A stretch of 64,000 nt of DNA from Flavobacteriales bacterium. Its GTDB lineage: Bacteria > Bacteroidota > Bacteroidia > UBA10329. The translations under genes were made by a program, and so were the position numbers. Every line of letters starts with the position of its first letter. The stretch's first letter is position 1. Shown in pieces: positions 42,142-51,312 of this stretch. Where the stretch lies: contig JACJZP010000011.1 in the NCBI GenBank assembly GCA_020635535.1, forward strand, positions 39,663 to 103,662, given 5' to 3'. The notes beneath the pieces are model-generated. The model made no database searches. It saw only the letters and a list, made by a program, of their open reading frames with translations, and was not told the origin of the DNA.

Positions 42142-43098
42142 ATGGCAGGGAAAACGGGAATATTGGTGATCGGGGCTTCGGGGCAGATCGGCACCGAACT
42201 GGTAATGGAGTTACGTGCCCGCTATGGCAATCAGAATGTGCTTGCATCTGACCTGAAAAACGCCTCTGACGAGGTAAAGGAAAGCGGTCCGTTCGAGCTT
42301 TTGGATGTAATGGATCGCGACCGCCTTCATCAACTGATCGTCCAATACAACGTTGGTGAAGTTTATCTGCTTGCTGCATTGCTTTCGGCCACGGCTGAGC
42401 AAAAGATCATGCAGGCTTGGAATCTGAACATGTACGGTCTTTTCTATGTGTTGGAGCTGGCCAAAGAAGGATTCATTGATAAGGTGTATTGGCCAAGTTC
42501 CATTGCAGTCTTCGGCCCGACAACACCTAAGCTGAATACTCCTCAATCAACCATCATGGAACCGACCACGGTTTATGGCATCAGCAAACTGGCGGGCGAG
42601 CGTTGGTGCGAATATTACCACAACCGTTTTGGTGTGGATGTACGCAGCTTGCGTTATCCGGGGCTTATCGGCTACAAGAGCAACCCCGGTGGTGGAACCA
42701 CGGATTATGCCGTGGACATTTTCCACAAAGCTGTTTCAGGACAACCATTTGAGTGCTTTTTATCGGAGAATACGCGCCTGCCGATGATGTATATGCCCGA
42801 TGCCATCAAGGCTACAATTGGTATTATGGAAGCGCCCAGCGAGGCGGTGAAGATCCGTTCGAGCTACAATATCTCAGGCTTTGATTTCACACCAGTGGAA
42901 TTGGCCAAAGAGATTCAAAAGCACATTCCTGACTTCCGCATTAGCTGCAAACCCGATTTCCGTCAGGCCATTGCCGATGGTTGGCCATGCTCAATTGACG
43001 ATTCTGCCGCACGTGAAGATTGGGGCTGGAATAACGATTTTTCCTTCGAGCAGATGACGAAAGACATGCTTGAGCACCTGACAGAGGCGGTCAACTGA
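42142..43098 (+). CDS. L-threonine 3-dehydrogenase (SDR type)
   Basis: 318 residues, extended SDR fold. Rossmann motif VIGASGQIG; catalytic Ser-Tyr-Lys as WPSSIAVFG and TVYGISKLAGE; substrate loop GGGTTDYAVDIFHKA, which is characteristic of the short-chain L-threonine dehydrogenases. It oxidises threonine to 2-amino-3-ketobutyrate with NAD. Its partner lyase is not in the window. Overlaps the convergent SiaC gene by 8 bp. Confidence 0.88.
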   Translation: MAGKTGILVIGASGQIGTELVMELRARYGNQNVLASDLKNASDEVKESGPFELLDVMDRDRLHQLIVQYNVGEVYLLAALLSATAEQKIMQAWNLNMYGLFYVLELAKEGFIDKVYWPSSIAVFGPTTPKLNTPQSTIMEPTTVYGISKLAGERWCEYYHNRFGVDVRSLRYPGLIGYKSNPGGGTTDYAVDIFHKAVSGQPFECFLSENTRLPMMYMPDAIKATIGIMEAPSEAVKIRSSYNISGFDFTPVELAKEIQKHIPDFRISCKPDFRQAIADGWPCSIDDSAAREDWGWNNDFSFEQMTKDMLEHLTEAVN

Positions 43099-43474
43099 AA
43101 TTTGTGTACCGAACATCGAAATCGAGATCAAAGGTTTCAATGAACATGTCAATGTCTTCCTGAATGCCATCGTCTTCTTCTTCGAATTCCCAGATCACTT
43201 TAACTTGATGTCCGGCATTTTTGGCCAACATAAGTGCTTGGAAAAGGTCTGATAGTGCCTTAGTGGTTGCAGAATTGTAATATTCTAATCGCAGATGAAT
43301 GGTGCGAATTGGAGTTTCGCTGTTCTGAAGACTCTTGAATCGGAGAATAATAGGGTCGAAGAAATCCATTCCCTCCTCAGGGTAGGAACGACCTTCCAAC
43401 TTCAATATTGATTCTTGCCTATCAAGAAGTACAAGCGGGCTTCTTTCTGAGGCTTCAATTGTCCATTTCTCCAT
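43091..43474 (-). CDS. SiaC-like regulatory phosphoprotein (DUF1987)
   Basis: 127 residues, cytoplasmic, DUF1987/SiaC fold: ASERSPLVLLDRQESILKLEGRSYPE, LRLEYYNSATTKAL and VKVIWEFEEED. In the known system SiaC is phosphorylated by SiaB and dephosphorylated by SiaA, controlling a diguanylate cyclase. The phosphorylation site in SiaC is Thr68; here the matching NSATTKAL offers Thr/Ser candidates. No SiaA, SiaB or cyclase is adjacent, so it is separated from any partners. Confidence 0.8.
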   Translation of the reverse strand: MEKWTIEASERSPLVLLDRQESILKLEGRSYPEEGMDFFDPIILRFKSLQNSETPIRTIHLRLEYYNSATTKALSDLFQALMLAKNAGHQVKVIWEFEEEDDGIQEDIDMFIETFDLDFDVRYTNFS

Positions 43475-43591
43475 GACAGGTTAAAGGTAGCAATCGTAAT
43501 GATTGTTAATAACCACTGCATGTTTTCGTCTAACGACATGAAACCAAAACGGCAGAATTGCTGTATAAAACCAGCTAAAGAGGCGAGGGCC

Positions 43592-44437
43592 ATGAGAGTA
43601 AAGATTGCCATAACATTTTCCATACTCCTTTTTGCTTGGATTCACGCTTTCTCGCAATCTGCCGACAACTCCATTAATGTCAAAGATGCGAGTGATCAGA
43701 AACAGGGATGGTGGAAAATCTACAATACTGATGGGAAATTCAAGGGTTATGAGATAGGCCAGTTGGTTGAAGAAGGTGAATATCTGAACAACCGAAAAAC
43801 GGGTGTTTGGACAAAATACTACCCTAATGGCAACAAGAAACACGAACTGACCTTCGCAAACAATATTGCAAACGGCTATGCCAAGATCTATTACCGAGAT
43901 GGCCAACTTCAGGAAGAGGGCATCTGGAAAATGAATCGCTGGTCAGGACAATACAAATACTACTATCCAGATGGTGTGCTCAAATATGATTGGAACTATA
44001 ATTCATCTGGAAAACGTGAAGGAGAACAAAAATATTTCCATGAGAATGGAGTGTTGATGTACCTCGGAGAATGGAAGAACGGAAACGAAAAGGGCGAACT
44101 CCTTGAGTACTACGAAGATGGGTCCATTAAGGCAAAACGATACTTCGAGGAGGGGAAGGTTCAGCCAGAGCAGACCGTGGAGCTTCCGCAAGGAAAAGAG
44201 TTTGACGAAAACGTTAAAAAGTACTCTGGTAAACCCAAACCAAAGCAGATCTCGTCAGGCGAATTGATAGATGGTTACAATAGGGTTCTGAATGCAGATG
44301 GTACCATCAGTAAAGAGGGAACTTTCAAAGACAAGCGACTCGTTGACGGTAAGGTTTATGTCTACGAGAACGGCCAAGTGGTTAAAACCATTGTGTACGA
44401 AGACGGCAAGAAAGTAGGCGAAGAGTCTGCTCAATGA
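43592..44437 (+). CDS. MORN-type repeat protein (YwqK-like), exported
   Basis: 281 residues with signal peptide (to AFSQ). The mature chain is a run of MORN-variant repeats of about 23 residues, e.g. GQLVEEGEYLNNRKTGVWTKYYPNG, GQLQEEGIWKMNRWSG, and so on to GQVVKTIVYEDGKKVG. Databases call such proteins toxin-antitoxin system YwqK family antitoxins, but no toxin is adjacent, and an exported location makes that unlikely. Probably a surface or periplasmic scaffold. Start ATG 43592 fits the signal peptide. Confidence 0.8.
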   Translation: MRVKIAITFSILLFAWIHAFSQSADNSINVKDASDQKQGWWKIYNTDGKFKGYEIGQLVEEGEYLNNRKTGVWTKYYPNGNKKHELTFANNIANGYAKIYYRDGQLQEEGIWKMNRWSGQYKYYYPDGVLKYDWNYNSSGKREGEQKYFHENGVLMYLGEWKNGNEKGELLEYYEDGSIKAKRYFEEGKVQPEQTVELPQGKEFDENVKKYSGKPKPKQISSGELIDGYNRVLNADGTISKEGTFKDKRLVDGKVYVYENGQVVKTIVYEDGKKVGEESAQ

Positions 44438-44448
44438 ACACCTAAACC

Positions 44449-44456
44449 TATCTTTG
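44449..44456 (+). promoter_or_regulatory. -7 box TATCTTTG upstream of cysS
   Basis: Exact TAnnTTTG, 13 nt before ATG 44470. Confidence 0.5.
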
Positions 44457-44469
44457 CAGCTTAGCTGAA

Positions 44470-45966
44470 ATGAATATGAGCAAGCTGCACGTTTACAACA
44501 CCATTACCCGTAAGAAAGAGGAATTCGTTCCGGCAAACCCACCGTTTGTTGGCATGTATGTCTGCGGCCCAACCGTTTATGGTGATGCGCATCTTGGTCA
44601 TGCCCGCTCGGCCATAACGTTCGACATCGTATTCCGCTACCTGAAACATTTGGGTTACAAGGTGCGCTACGTGCGTAACATTACCGATGTGGGCCATTTA
44701 GAAAATGATGCGGACCACGGAGAGGATAAGGTGGCCAAAAAAGCACGGTTGGAGCAGCTTGAACCGATGGAAGTGGTTCAATACTACAAGGACCGCTACC
44801 ATCAAGACATGGATGCACTGAACAACTTCAGACCATCCATTGAGCCACAGGCATCAGGTCACATCATTGAGCAGATTGCCATGACACAGAAAATTCTGGA
44901 TAATGGTTTTGCCTACGTTTCAAACGGATCCGTGTATTTCGATGTAGAGAAATACGCCAAAGACCACGATTACGGTAAACTCTCCGGTAGAAAGATTGAA
45001 GACCTTCAGTCTAACACCCGCGATCTGGACGGACAGGATGAGAAAAAAAGTCCACTCGATTTTGCCCTTTGGAAAAAGGCTTCGCCAGAACACATTATGC
45101 GTTGGCCTTCTCCTTGGAGCGATGGTTTCCCTGGTTGGCACATTGAATGCTCGGTGATGAGCAGCAAGTATTTGGGTGAGACCTTCGATATCCACGGTGG
45201 TGGTATGGATCTTCTCTTCCCTCATCATGAATGTGAGATTGCGCAGTCTGTGGGTTCAAATGGTGAAGAGCCTGTTCGGTATTGGTTGCACAATAACATG
45301 ATCACGCTCAACGGGCAGAAAATGGCCAAGTCGTTGGGGAACACCATCATGTTGCACCAATTCTTTTCCGGTGACCACGAACTGCTTGAACAGGCGTATG
45401 ATCCATTGACCATTCGGTTTTTCATTCTTCAAGCGCATTATAGAAGCACGCTCGATTTTGGGAACGAACCGCTTCAAGCTGCTCAAAAGGGCTACAACCG
45501 ACTGAGTAATGCACTGAATACTGCGCGTGAGCTGAACCTTAAATGGGGAGATTCCTCAGGCGAGACGGCATCTAGAATCGAAAAATGGAAGACTGAACTT
45601 TCTACTGCGATGAATGATGACCTGAACACGGCATTGGCAATTGCCACGCTGTTTGACATTGCATCATACATCAATGCATTGAAAAATGGGCAAGAAGCTG
45701 CCATTCCAAGCAAAGATGAGTTTGAGGAGGTTGTCAATTTGTTTGCAACCTATTTTGAAGACGTTCTTGGCCTTGAGGGAAAATCATCCAATGACCAAAG
45801 TGCACAGAAATTGGATGATGTGATGAAAGTTTTACTTGAGATAAGAAGCTCTGCTAAAACCAACAAGGATTATGCTACAGCCGATGCCATCCGTGACCAG
45901 CTGAAAGCAATTGGTGTAACAGTAATGGACGGAAAAGACGGTGCTGATTGGCAGTTTGATGCTTGA
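44470..45966 (+). CDS. cysS: cysteinyl-tRNA synthetase
   Basis: 498 residues, class I. MYVCGPTVYGDAHLGHARS holds the zinc Cys and the HIGH-type motif (HLGH); HGGGMDLLFPHHECE gives zinc ligands; KMSKS is GQKMAKSLGN. It charges tRNA-Cys. ATG 44476 two codons later is an equally possible start. Leader length only about 13 nt after the promoter box. Confidence 0.95.
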   Translation: MNMSKLHVYNTITRKKEEFVPANPPFVGMYVCGPTVYGDAHLGHARSAITFDIVFRYLKHLGYKVRYVRNITDVGHLENDADHGEDKVAKKARLEQLEPMEVVQYYKDRYHQDMDALNNFRPSIEPQASGHIIEQIAMTQKILDNGFAYVSNGSVYFDVEKYAKDHDYGKLSGRKIEDLQSNTRDLDGQDEKKSPLDFALWKKASPEHIMRWPSPWSDGFPGWHIECSVMSSKYLGETFDIHGGGMDLLFPHHECEIAQSVGSNGEEPVRYWLHNNMITLNGQKMAKSLGNTIMLHQFFSGDHELLEQAYDPLTIRFFILQAHYRSTLDFGNEPLQAAQKGYNRLSNALNTARELNLKWGDSSGETASRIEKWKTELSTAMNDDLNTALAIATLFDIASYINALKNGQEAAIPSKDEFEEVVNLFATYFEDVLGLEGKSSNDQSAQKLDDVMKVLLEIRSSAKTNKDYATADAIRDQLKAIGVTVMDGKDGADWQFDA

Positions 45967-45996
45967 TCGGCTCGTGCCAAATTATCATAAGTGCGG

Positions 45997-46025
45997 TTTG
46001 GCTCCTTAGGTATTCCCTAATTTTG
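45997..46025 (+). promoter_or_regulatory. promoter TTTG-N17-TAATTTTG upstream of the glycosyltransferase
   Basis: TTTG 45997-46000, 17-bp spacer, TAATTTTG 46018-46025; GTG start at 46043. A full consensus promoter. Confidence 0.65.
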
Positions 46026-46042
46026 AATGCGTAATTGGCAAC

Positions 46043-46798
46043 GTGTCAGACAGCCTTGTAATCATACCGACCTACAACGAGAAGGAGAACGTCCAGCGAA
46101 TGGTCCGTACGGTCATGGAGCTGGAAAAAGATTTTCACTTACTGATCATTGACGATGGTTCTCCAGACGGGACAGCCAGCTTGGTGAAAGCGTTGATTCC
46201 TGAATTCGATGGCCGATTGTTCATTGAAGAACGGTCTGGTAAACTTGGTTTGGGAACGGCATACATCCACGGATTCAAATGGGCGTTGGGAAGAGACTAT
46301 CAGTTCATCTTTGAGATGGATTGCGATTTCTCTCATAACCCGAAAGACCTAGTGCGACTTTACAATGCCGCTAACGAGGAACCTGCAGATCTGGTCATTG
46401 GTTCGCGTTACATTAAAGGTGTGAATGTGGTCAATTGGCCCATGGGCAGGGTTTTGATGTCGTATTACGCTTCGGCTTACGTTCGGTTCATAACCGGAAT
46501 GCCAATTCGTGACACGACCGCTGGGTTTAAATGCTACCGTAGAATCGTACTTGAAACAATACCGCTGGACGAGGTTCGTTTCTTCGGCTATGCATTTCAG
46601 ATCGAGATGAAATTTTTGGCTTGGAAATACGGTTTCAAGCTTTTTGAAGTCCCGATCATATTCACAGATAGAACCGCTGGTACATCAAAAATGAGCTCAG
46701 GAATTTTCAAGGAAGCGATTTTCGGTGTGCTTGAAATGCGGTGGAAAAGTCTATTCAGAAACTACAAGAAGGAAAGAGATGAGCGGATTTCTAATTAA
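46043..46798 (+). CDS. polyprenol monophosphomannose synthase-like glycosyltransferase
   Basis: 251 residues, GT2 family of the Dpm1 type. IIPTYNEKENV, IIDDGSPDGTA, EMDCDFSHNP (metal-binding DxD) and RDTTAGFKCYRR mark the family, which transfers mannose or glucose from NDP-sugar to polyprenol phosphate at the membrane. Start is GTG 46043; the usual MSDSLVIIP N-terminus follows. Overlaps the dihydroorotase start by 20 bp. Confidence 0.85.
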   Translation: MSDSLVIIPTYNEKENVQRMVRTVMELEKDFHLLIIDDGSPDGTASLVKALIPEFDGRLFIEERSGKLGLGTAYIHGFKWALGRDYQFIFEMDCDFSHNPKDLVRLYNAANEEPADLVIGSRYIKGVNVVNWPMGRVLMSYYASAYVRFITGMPIRDTTAGFKCYRRIVLETIPLDEVRFFGYAFQIEMKFLAWKYGFKLFEVPIIFTDRTAGTSKMSSGIFKEAIFGVLEMRWKSLFRNYKKERDERISN

Positions 46799-48116
46799 AG
46801 GAGCAAACGTTGTCAACGAAGGAAAGCAGGAGGTAAAAGACGTTCTCATCAAAAATGGCCGAATTGAGAAAATCGCTCCCAACATAAGTGTAGAAGGTTC
46901 GGTTCAAGAAATCAATGCAGACGGGCTCATTCTCATGCCAGGAGTTATTGATGATCAGGTGCATTTCCGCGAGCCTGGGCTAACGCACAAAGGAGAACTA
47001 TTCACGGAATCTCGTGCTGCGGTTGCTGGTGGTATTACCAGTTACATGGAAATGCCCAATACGGTTCCGAATGCGCTTACACAGGAATTGCTTCAAGATA
47101 AATATGACCGTGCCGCACAGGTTTCGTTAGCCAACTACTCGTTCTTCATGGGCGCCTCGAACGATAATCTTGACGAGGTTCTCAAAACCAACGGAAAGGA
47201 CGTTTGCGGCATCAAGATCTTCATGGGTTCTTCAACTGGAAATATGTTGGTTGACAATGAAGCAACATTGGACGGAATTTTTGCTCAATGCCCACTCCTC
47301 ATTGCCACGCATTGCGAAGACGAGGCCACGGTAAGAAGGAACACGGCCGAGGCGATCAAACGCTTTGGAGATGACATTCCAATTGCGCAACACCCGATAA
47401 TCAGGGATGTTGAGGCATGTTACCTGTCTTCATCTAAAGCAGTTGAGCTTGCCAAAAAGCACAACACACGGTTGCATATTCTTCACATTTCTACGGAAAA
47501 GGAAACGCATCTTTTTGATAATTCGCTTCCATTGGAGAAGAAGCGCATAACCGCTGAGGCATGTATTCACCACCTCACGTTCAACGATTCCATGTATGAA
47601 ACAAAAGGAACGTTGCTGAAGTGGAATCCTGCTGTGAAGACAGAAGAAGACCGCAAAGGTGTTTTCAAAGCATTGCTTGATGACCGAATTGACATCATTG
47701 CAACCGACCACGCTCCTCACACTTGGGAAGAGAAGCAGAACAAGTATCTGAAAGCCCCGTCAGGCGGGCCGTTGGTGCAGCATGCGTTGCCAGCTATGAT
47801 GCAACATGTGCAAAATGGAGTCATTTCATTGGAAAGAATGGTTGAGAAAATGTGCCACGCTCCTGCCATCTGTTTCCAATTGGAAAATCGAGGATTTATT
47901 CGGGAGGGTTACGCGGCCGACCTGGTTCTGGTTGATCCGAACAACCCATGGACGGTTTCAAAAGAGAACATTCTTTACAAGTGCGGCTGGTCCATTTTTG
48001 AGGGAACGGAATTCAACGCTAAGATCACGCACACATTTGTTAACGGACATTTGGCTTACCAGAATGGTCAATTGAATGATTCGGTTCTTGGCCAGCGTTT
48101 GACATTCGACCGATGA
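46779..48116 (+). CDS. pyrC: dihydroorotase
   Basis: 445 residues, amidohydrolase that closes carbamoyl-aspartate to dihydroorotate. The metal motif reads DDQVHFREPGLTHKGE: the first His of the usual HxH is a Gln, a variant I recall from Bacteroidota dihydroorotases, so activity is still expected. Later metal ligands LLIATHCEDE, LHILHIST and TDHAPHTWEEK are kept. ATG 46779, inside the last codons of the glycosyltransferase gene, fits the family N-terminus. Confidence 0.9.
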   Translation: MSGFLIKGANVVNEGKQEVKDVLIKNGRIEKIAPNISVEGSVQEINADGLILMPGVIDDQVHFREPGLTHKGELFTESRAAVAGGITSYMEMPNTVPNALTQELLQDKYDRAAQVSLANYSFFMGASNDNLDEVLKTNGKDVCGIKIFMGSSTGNMLVDNEATLDGIFAQCPLLIATHCEDEATVRRNTAEAIKRFGDDIPIAQHPIIRDVEACYLSSSKAVELAKKHNTRLHILHISTEKETHLFDNSLPLEKKRITAEACIHHLTFNDSMYETKGTLLKWNPAVKTEEDRKGVFKALLDDRIDIIATDHAPHTWEEKQNKYLKAPSGGPLVQHALPAMMQHVQNGVISLERMVEKMCHAPAICFQLENRGFIREGYAADLVLVDPNNPWTVSKENILYKCGWSIFEGTEFNAKITHTFVNGHLAYQNGQLNDSVLGQRLTFDR

Positions 48117-48466
48117 GGTTCGGTTATTGGTTATTGGTTATTGGTTATTTAGGCTTCGGCTCTTGCAAGCAGAAAGAACAGGAAAAGCCGACATATTTGC
48201 TAAGCGAAGAGCAAATGGTAGATGTAATGGTTGACATGCATCTGGTGGAAACTGCTCAGAACCTCAAACTGATGGGTGCGGATACGACCAACAGAAAGTA
48301 TCAGCAGTATTTCAACGCCATTTTTGAATCTCACGAAACAAGTAAAGCTGATTTTGACAGCAGTCTGTTCTATTACAGCACTAAAACAGACCAGATGAAT
48401 GCCATCTACGACAAGGTTCTAGAGGAATTGTACGAGATGGAATCGGAAGTTAAGAGCGACCAGTAG
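48113..48466 (+). CDS. DUF4296 lipoprotein
   Basis: 117 residues. Lipobox LGFGSCKQK (Cys18), then a DUF4296 domain, MVDVMVDMHLVETAQNL being its most typical line, present across Bacteroidota with unknown role. The signal-peptide core GYWLLVIGYL is encoded by four perfect GGTTATT heptamers (48122-48149). Its ATG overlaps the pyrC TGA (ATGA). Confidence 0.8.
   Translation: MRFGYWLLVIGYLGFGSCKQKEQEKPTYLLSEEQMVDVMVDMHLVETAQNLKLMGADTTNRKYQQYFNAIFESHETSKADFDSSLFYYSTKTDQMNAIYDKVLEELYEMESEVKSDQ
48122..48149 (+). repeat. GGTTATT x4 tandem repeat inside a signal-peptide codon run
   Basis: Four exact tandem copies of the heptamer GGTTATT. As 7 is not a multiple of 3, the array reads through all three phases and yields a hydrophobic peptide. 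Related degenerate copies lie at 19101-19132. Confidence 0.85.
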
Positions 48467-49478
48467 ACTGCACGTCTTCCACAAATTTTCGACTTACGAA
48501 CTCCAACGTTTCATCAAAATCACGGTAGCTGAATTCGGGCAAGTGTTGCAGCAACTTTGAATTATCGTAGCGATTCAATTGCAACGCATGATGTGCCACT
48601 TCTTTGGTGATGAAAGGTTTCTTTCCTGTGATAGCGCTGACAACCGCTTCTGCTCGCCAAGTAAGACCAGTTAAGAATGGTGTTGCCTCAAGTTTTGGTG
48701 GCTTCTTGTCCATGATCTTTGCAATGCGCTCAAACACCTCCTTAAACTTTCGATTTTCTGCACCAACAATAAAACGCTCTCGGGTAATTCCAGAATCCAT
48801 TAAAGCGACCATCGCACTGGCCACATCCCGAACATCAACAAAACAGTTTCCACCACGCGTATAGAATGGCAATCCACTCCAAGCGCGCTTGAACATAGCG
48901 CCAGTACTGGCATTCCAATCGCCCGGTCCAATGATCAATGATGGATTTACCATGAAAGCCTCAAGCCCTTCCTCAATGGCACGCCAAACCTCCAGCTCTG
49001 CATTGCGCTTGCTAATTGCATAAGCTGCGTTATGGTCAGATTCTTTCCACTCGTTTCTCTCACTTATTACATCTTCAGAACCATCTCTACCAATGGCCGC
49101 AACAGAACTTACATGGCAGAATCGCATGTTTTCTTTCTCCACACAAAGGTTGAGCAGGTTGGCAGTTCCTTCAACATTTACCTTGTGCATGTAAGGTCGG
49201 TCCTTGGCCAGAAAAGTAACAGCCGCAGCACAATGGTAAACCTGGGTAACGTTTTCAAGTGCGTCTTCCAGGCTCGGGGCATCAAGCACATCGCCTTTTA
49301 CCCACTCTATCTTATCAAGAAGTTCATTGGGGTCTTCATGATAATATTTGAATATGTCTGTTACGGAATTGCGCTTCCCTTCCGTTCGGTAAATGGCACG
49401 GACCTTCTCTCCACGACTCGCCAACTCCATCAAAAGATGCGAGCCTAAAAGTCCTGTTCCACCCGTTACCAGAATCAT
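48450..49478 (-). CDS. NAD-dependent epimerase/dehydratase (extended SDR)
   Basis: 342 residues, extended SDR. Rossmann TGGTGLLGSH; catalytic Ser HVSSVAAIG and YxxxK AYAISKRNAE; substrate region MVNPSLIIGPGDWN. Similar to dihydroflavonol-4-reductase-like proteins, whose substrates in bacteria vary (sugars, isoprenoids, aldehydes). Function not resolvable. Overlaps the DUF4296 gene by 17 bp at its 3' end; a TACATTTG promoter box is 5 nt before the ATG. Confidence 0.82.
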   Translation of the reverse strand: MILVTGGTGLLGSHLLMELASRGEKVRAIYRTEGKRNSVTDIFKYYHEDPNELLDKIEWVKGDVLDAPSLEDALENVTQVYHCAAAVTFLAKDRPYMHKVNVEGTANLLNLCVEKENMRFCHVSSVAAIGRDGSEDVISERNEWKESDHNAAYAISKRNAELEVWRAIEEGLEAFMVNPSLIIGPGDWNASTGAMFKRAWSGLPFYTRGGNCFVDVRDVASAMVALMDSGITRERFIVGAENRKFKEVFERIAKIMDKKPPKLEATPFLTGLTWRAEAVVSAITGKKPFITKEVAHHALQLNRYDNSKLLQHLPEFSYRDFDETLEFVSRKFVEDVQSTGRS

Positions 49479-49483
49479 GACGC

Positions 49484-49491
49484 CAAATGTA
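49484..49491 (-). promoter_or_regulatory. -7 box TACATTTG, 5 nt before the epimerase ATG
   Basis: Exact TAnnTTTG on the minus strand; implies a leaderless or near-leaderless message. Confidence 0.5.
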
Positions 49492-49561
49492 TCGGTTTGC
49501 CAGAATCGTTAATTGATCAATAAATGTCTTGACAGGAAAGCGCTTGCTTCCTACATGCTCC

Positions 49562-49569
49562 TATTTTTG
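49562..49569 (+). promoter_or_regulatory. -7 box TATTTTTG upstream of pgk
   Basis: Exact TAnnTTTG, 5 nt before the ATG at 49575; a TTG at 49544-49546 is 15 bp upstream. Again a very short leader for a highly expressed gene. Confidence 0.55.
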
Positions 49570-49574
49570 CCGCC

Positions 49575-50765
49575 ATGAAAACTATGGACACATTCTCGTT
49601 TGCAGGTAAAAAGGCACTTATTCGTGTAGATTTCAACGTTCCGTTGGATGATTCGTTCAATATTACCGATGACACACGAATCCGTGCTGCATTGCCAACC
49701 GTTCAGAAAATCCTGAAAGATGGTGGGTCAGTTATCCTGATGAGTCATCTCGGTAGACCGAAGAATGGTCCAGAAGAGAAATTCTCGCTGAAGCATTTGG
49801 TGGGTCACCTTTCTGAGTTACTGAACACAGATGTTCAGTTTGCCACCGATTGTGTTGGCGATGTAGCCGAAAAGGCCGCGTCAGAACTTCAATCAGGTCA
49901 GGTGCTTTTGCTGGAAAATCTGCGTTTCCATAAGGAAGAAGAGGCTGGAGATAAATTGTTCTCTGAGCAATTGGCAAAATTGGGTGATGTGTACGTTAAC
50001 GATGCCTTCGGAACGGCCCACCGCGCTCATGCGTCAACCACGGTTGTGGCCGAATTCTTCCCTGAAGACAAAATGTTCGGATATCTGCTGGCAAAAGAGA
50101 TTGAGAGCATTGATAAAGTTTTGACCTCCGCTGAAAAACCGCTCACAGCAATTATGGGTGGTGCGAAGGTTTCTTCCAAGATCTCCATTATCACTAACCT
50201 TATTGGCCGTGTGGATAACATCATTATTGGTGGTGGAATGAGCTACACATTTGCCAAAGCACTGGGTGGGAGTATCGGTAACTCGTTGGTAGAAGATGAT
50301 TATCTGGAGACAGCTAAACAAATCCTTGTAGAAGCTGAGCAGAAAGGCGTGAAGATCTTCCTACCTGAAGACACAATTGCTGGAGATGCATTTGACAATA
50401 ATGCCAATAAACAGACCTGCGACACCAAAGCCATTCCTGACGGCTGGTTAGGGTTGGACATCGGTCCGGAAACAGAGAAAACCTACGCTGATGTAATAAA
50501 CGCTTCCAAGACAATCCTTTGGAACGGTCCGATGGGTGTGTTTGAAATGGAGTCGTTTCAGCATGGAACAGAAGCTGTTGCACTTTCTATTGCAGAAGCA
50601 ACTAAGAACGGTGCTTTCTCTCTAATTGGTGGCGGGGATTCTGTTGCGGCCATCAACAAATTCAACTTGGCAGACCAGGTGAGTTATGTTTCAACTGGTG
50701 GCGGTGCGCTGCTTGAATACATGGAAGGCAAGGAACTGCCTGGCATTAAGGCTATTCGCGGATAA
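49575..50765 (+). CDS. pgk: phosphoglycerate kinase
   Basis: 396 residues, glycolysis and gluconeogenesis: 1,3-bisphosphoglycerate + ADP to 3-phosphoglycerate + ATP. RVDFNVPLD, SHLGRPK and the hinge GGGMSYTFAKA, WNGPMGVFE, GGGDSVAA show the substrate and nucleotide sites. Length is normal. Overlaps the convergent CvpA gene by 14 bp. Confidence 0.96.
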   Translation: MKTMDTFSFAGKKALIRVDFNVPLDDSFNITDDTRIRAALPTVQKILKDGGSVILMSHLGRPKNGPEEKFSLKHLVGHLSELLNTDVQFATDCVGDVAEKAASELQSGQVLLLENLRFHKEEEAGDKLFSEQLAKLGDVYVNDAFGTAHRAHASTTVVAEFFPEDKMFGYLLAKEIESIDKVLTSAEKPLTAIMGGAKVSSKISIITNLIGRVDNIIIGGGMSYTFAKALGGSIGNSLVEDDYLETAKQILVEAEQKGVKIFLPEDTIAGDAFDNNANKQTCDTKAIPDGWLGLDIGPETEKTYADVINASKTILWNGPMGVFEMESFQHGTEAVALSIAEATKNGAFSLIGGGDSVAAINKFNLADQVSYVSTGGGALLEYMEGKELPGIKAIRG

Positions 50766-51312
50766 TATCCCGAATTGCATCTCGCGCCTTATCTACCTTT
50801 CGGTCAACCTGATCGAGAATCGTGTCTTTGTCAACATCCTCCAAAATCGGAAGTATGAAAGGCGCCAGTTGAACAATTGGTTCATAAAGAAATGAGCTCT
50901 CAGCCGTCTCTCCCCGATTGAATTTCGACAATAGCTCAAATCGCGTCAACATCATAATAACCACACTCAGAATAAAAGCCATTCTGAAAATGCCAAATGC
51001 TGCACCCGCGGCCTTGTTGGCCCAACCCAAGGCCACTGCTTTTGCCAGTTTTTCGATGGCTTTAGCAAAGAGATGCACCAACAGAACCACCCCAATGAAG
51101 ATGATGGCAAATGAGATTATTGGAAGAAACTCGTTTGTCAGATCTGTGTTCTTGTAGAGATATTCTGAAAGTTCCTGTGCAAAACGAACCGCCAGATAGA
51201 CGCCCGAAATAAGAGCAACAATACGCGCAACTTCCATGATTATTCCACTGGTAAAACCCTTGTAAAGTCCCCATACCAAAGGAATGGCCAATGCTATATC
51301 AAGCCAGTTCAT
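50752..51312 (-). CDS. CvpA-family membrane protein
   Basis: 186 residues with four membrane helices (about 3-20, 26-45, 63-85, 100-122), typical of CvpA: short N-terminus MNWLDIALAIPLVWGLYKGFTSG, then a polar tail. In E. coli CvpA affects colicin V export and bile/envelope stress. TGATG overlap with the upstream VWA gene. Confidence 0.82.
   Translation of the reverse strand: MNWLDIALAIPLVWGLYKGFTSGIIMEVARIVALISGVYLAVRFAQELSEYLYKNTDLTNEFLPIISFAIIFIGVVLLVHLFAKAIEKLAKAVALGWANKAAGAAFGIFRMAFILSVVIMMLTRFELLSKFNRGETAESSFLYEPIVQLAPFILPILEDVDKDTILDQVDRKVDKARDAIRDIIRE

Noticed and set aside
43592..44437. YwqK-type antitoxin function
   Set aside because: Exported by signal peptide and no toxin gene adjacent; it is a MORN-repeat protein.
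48122..48149. Heptamer array as a CRISPR-like repeat
   Set aside because: Units are 7 bp, contiguous and without spacers.
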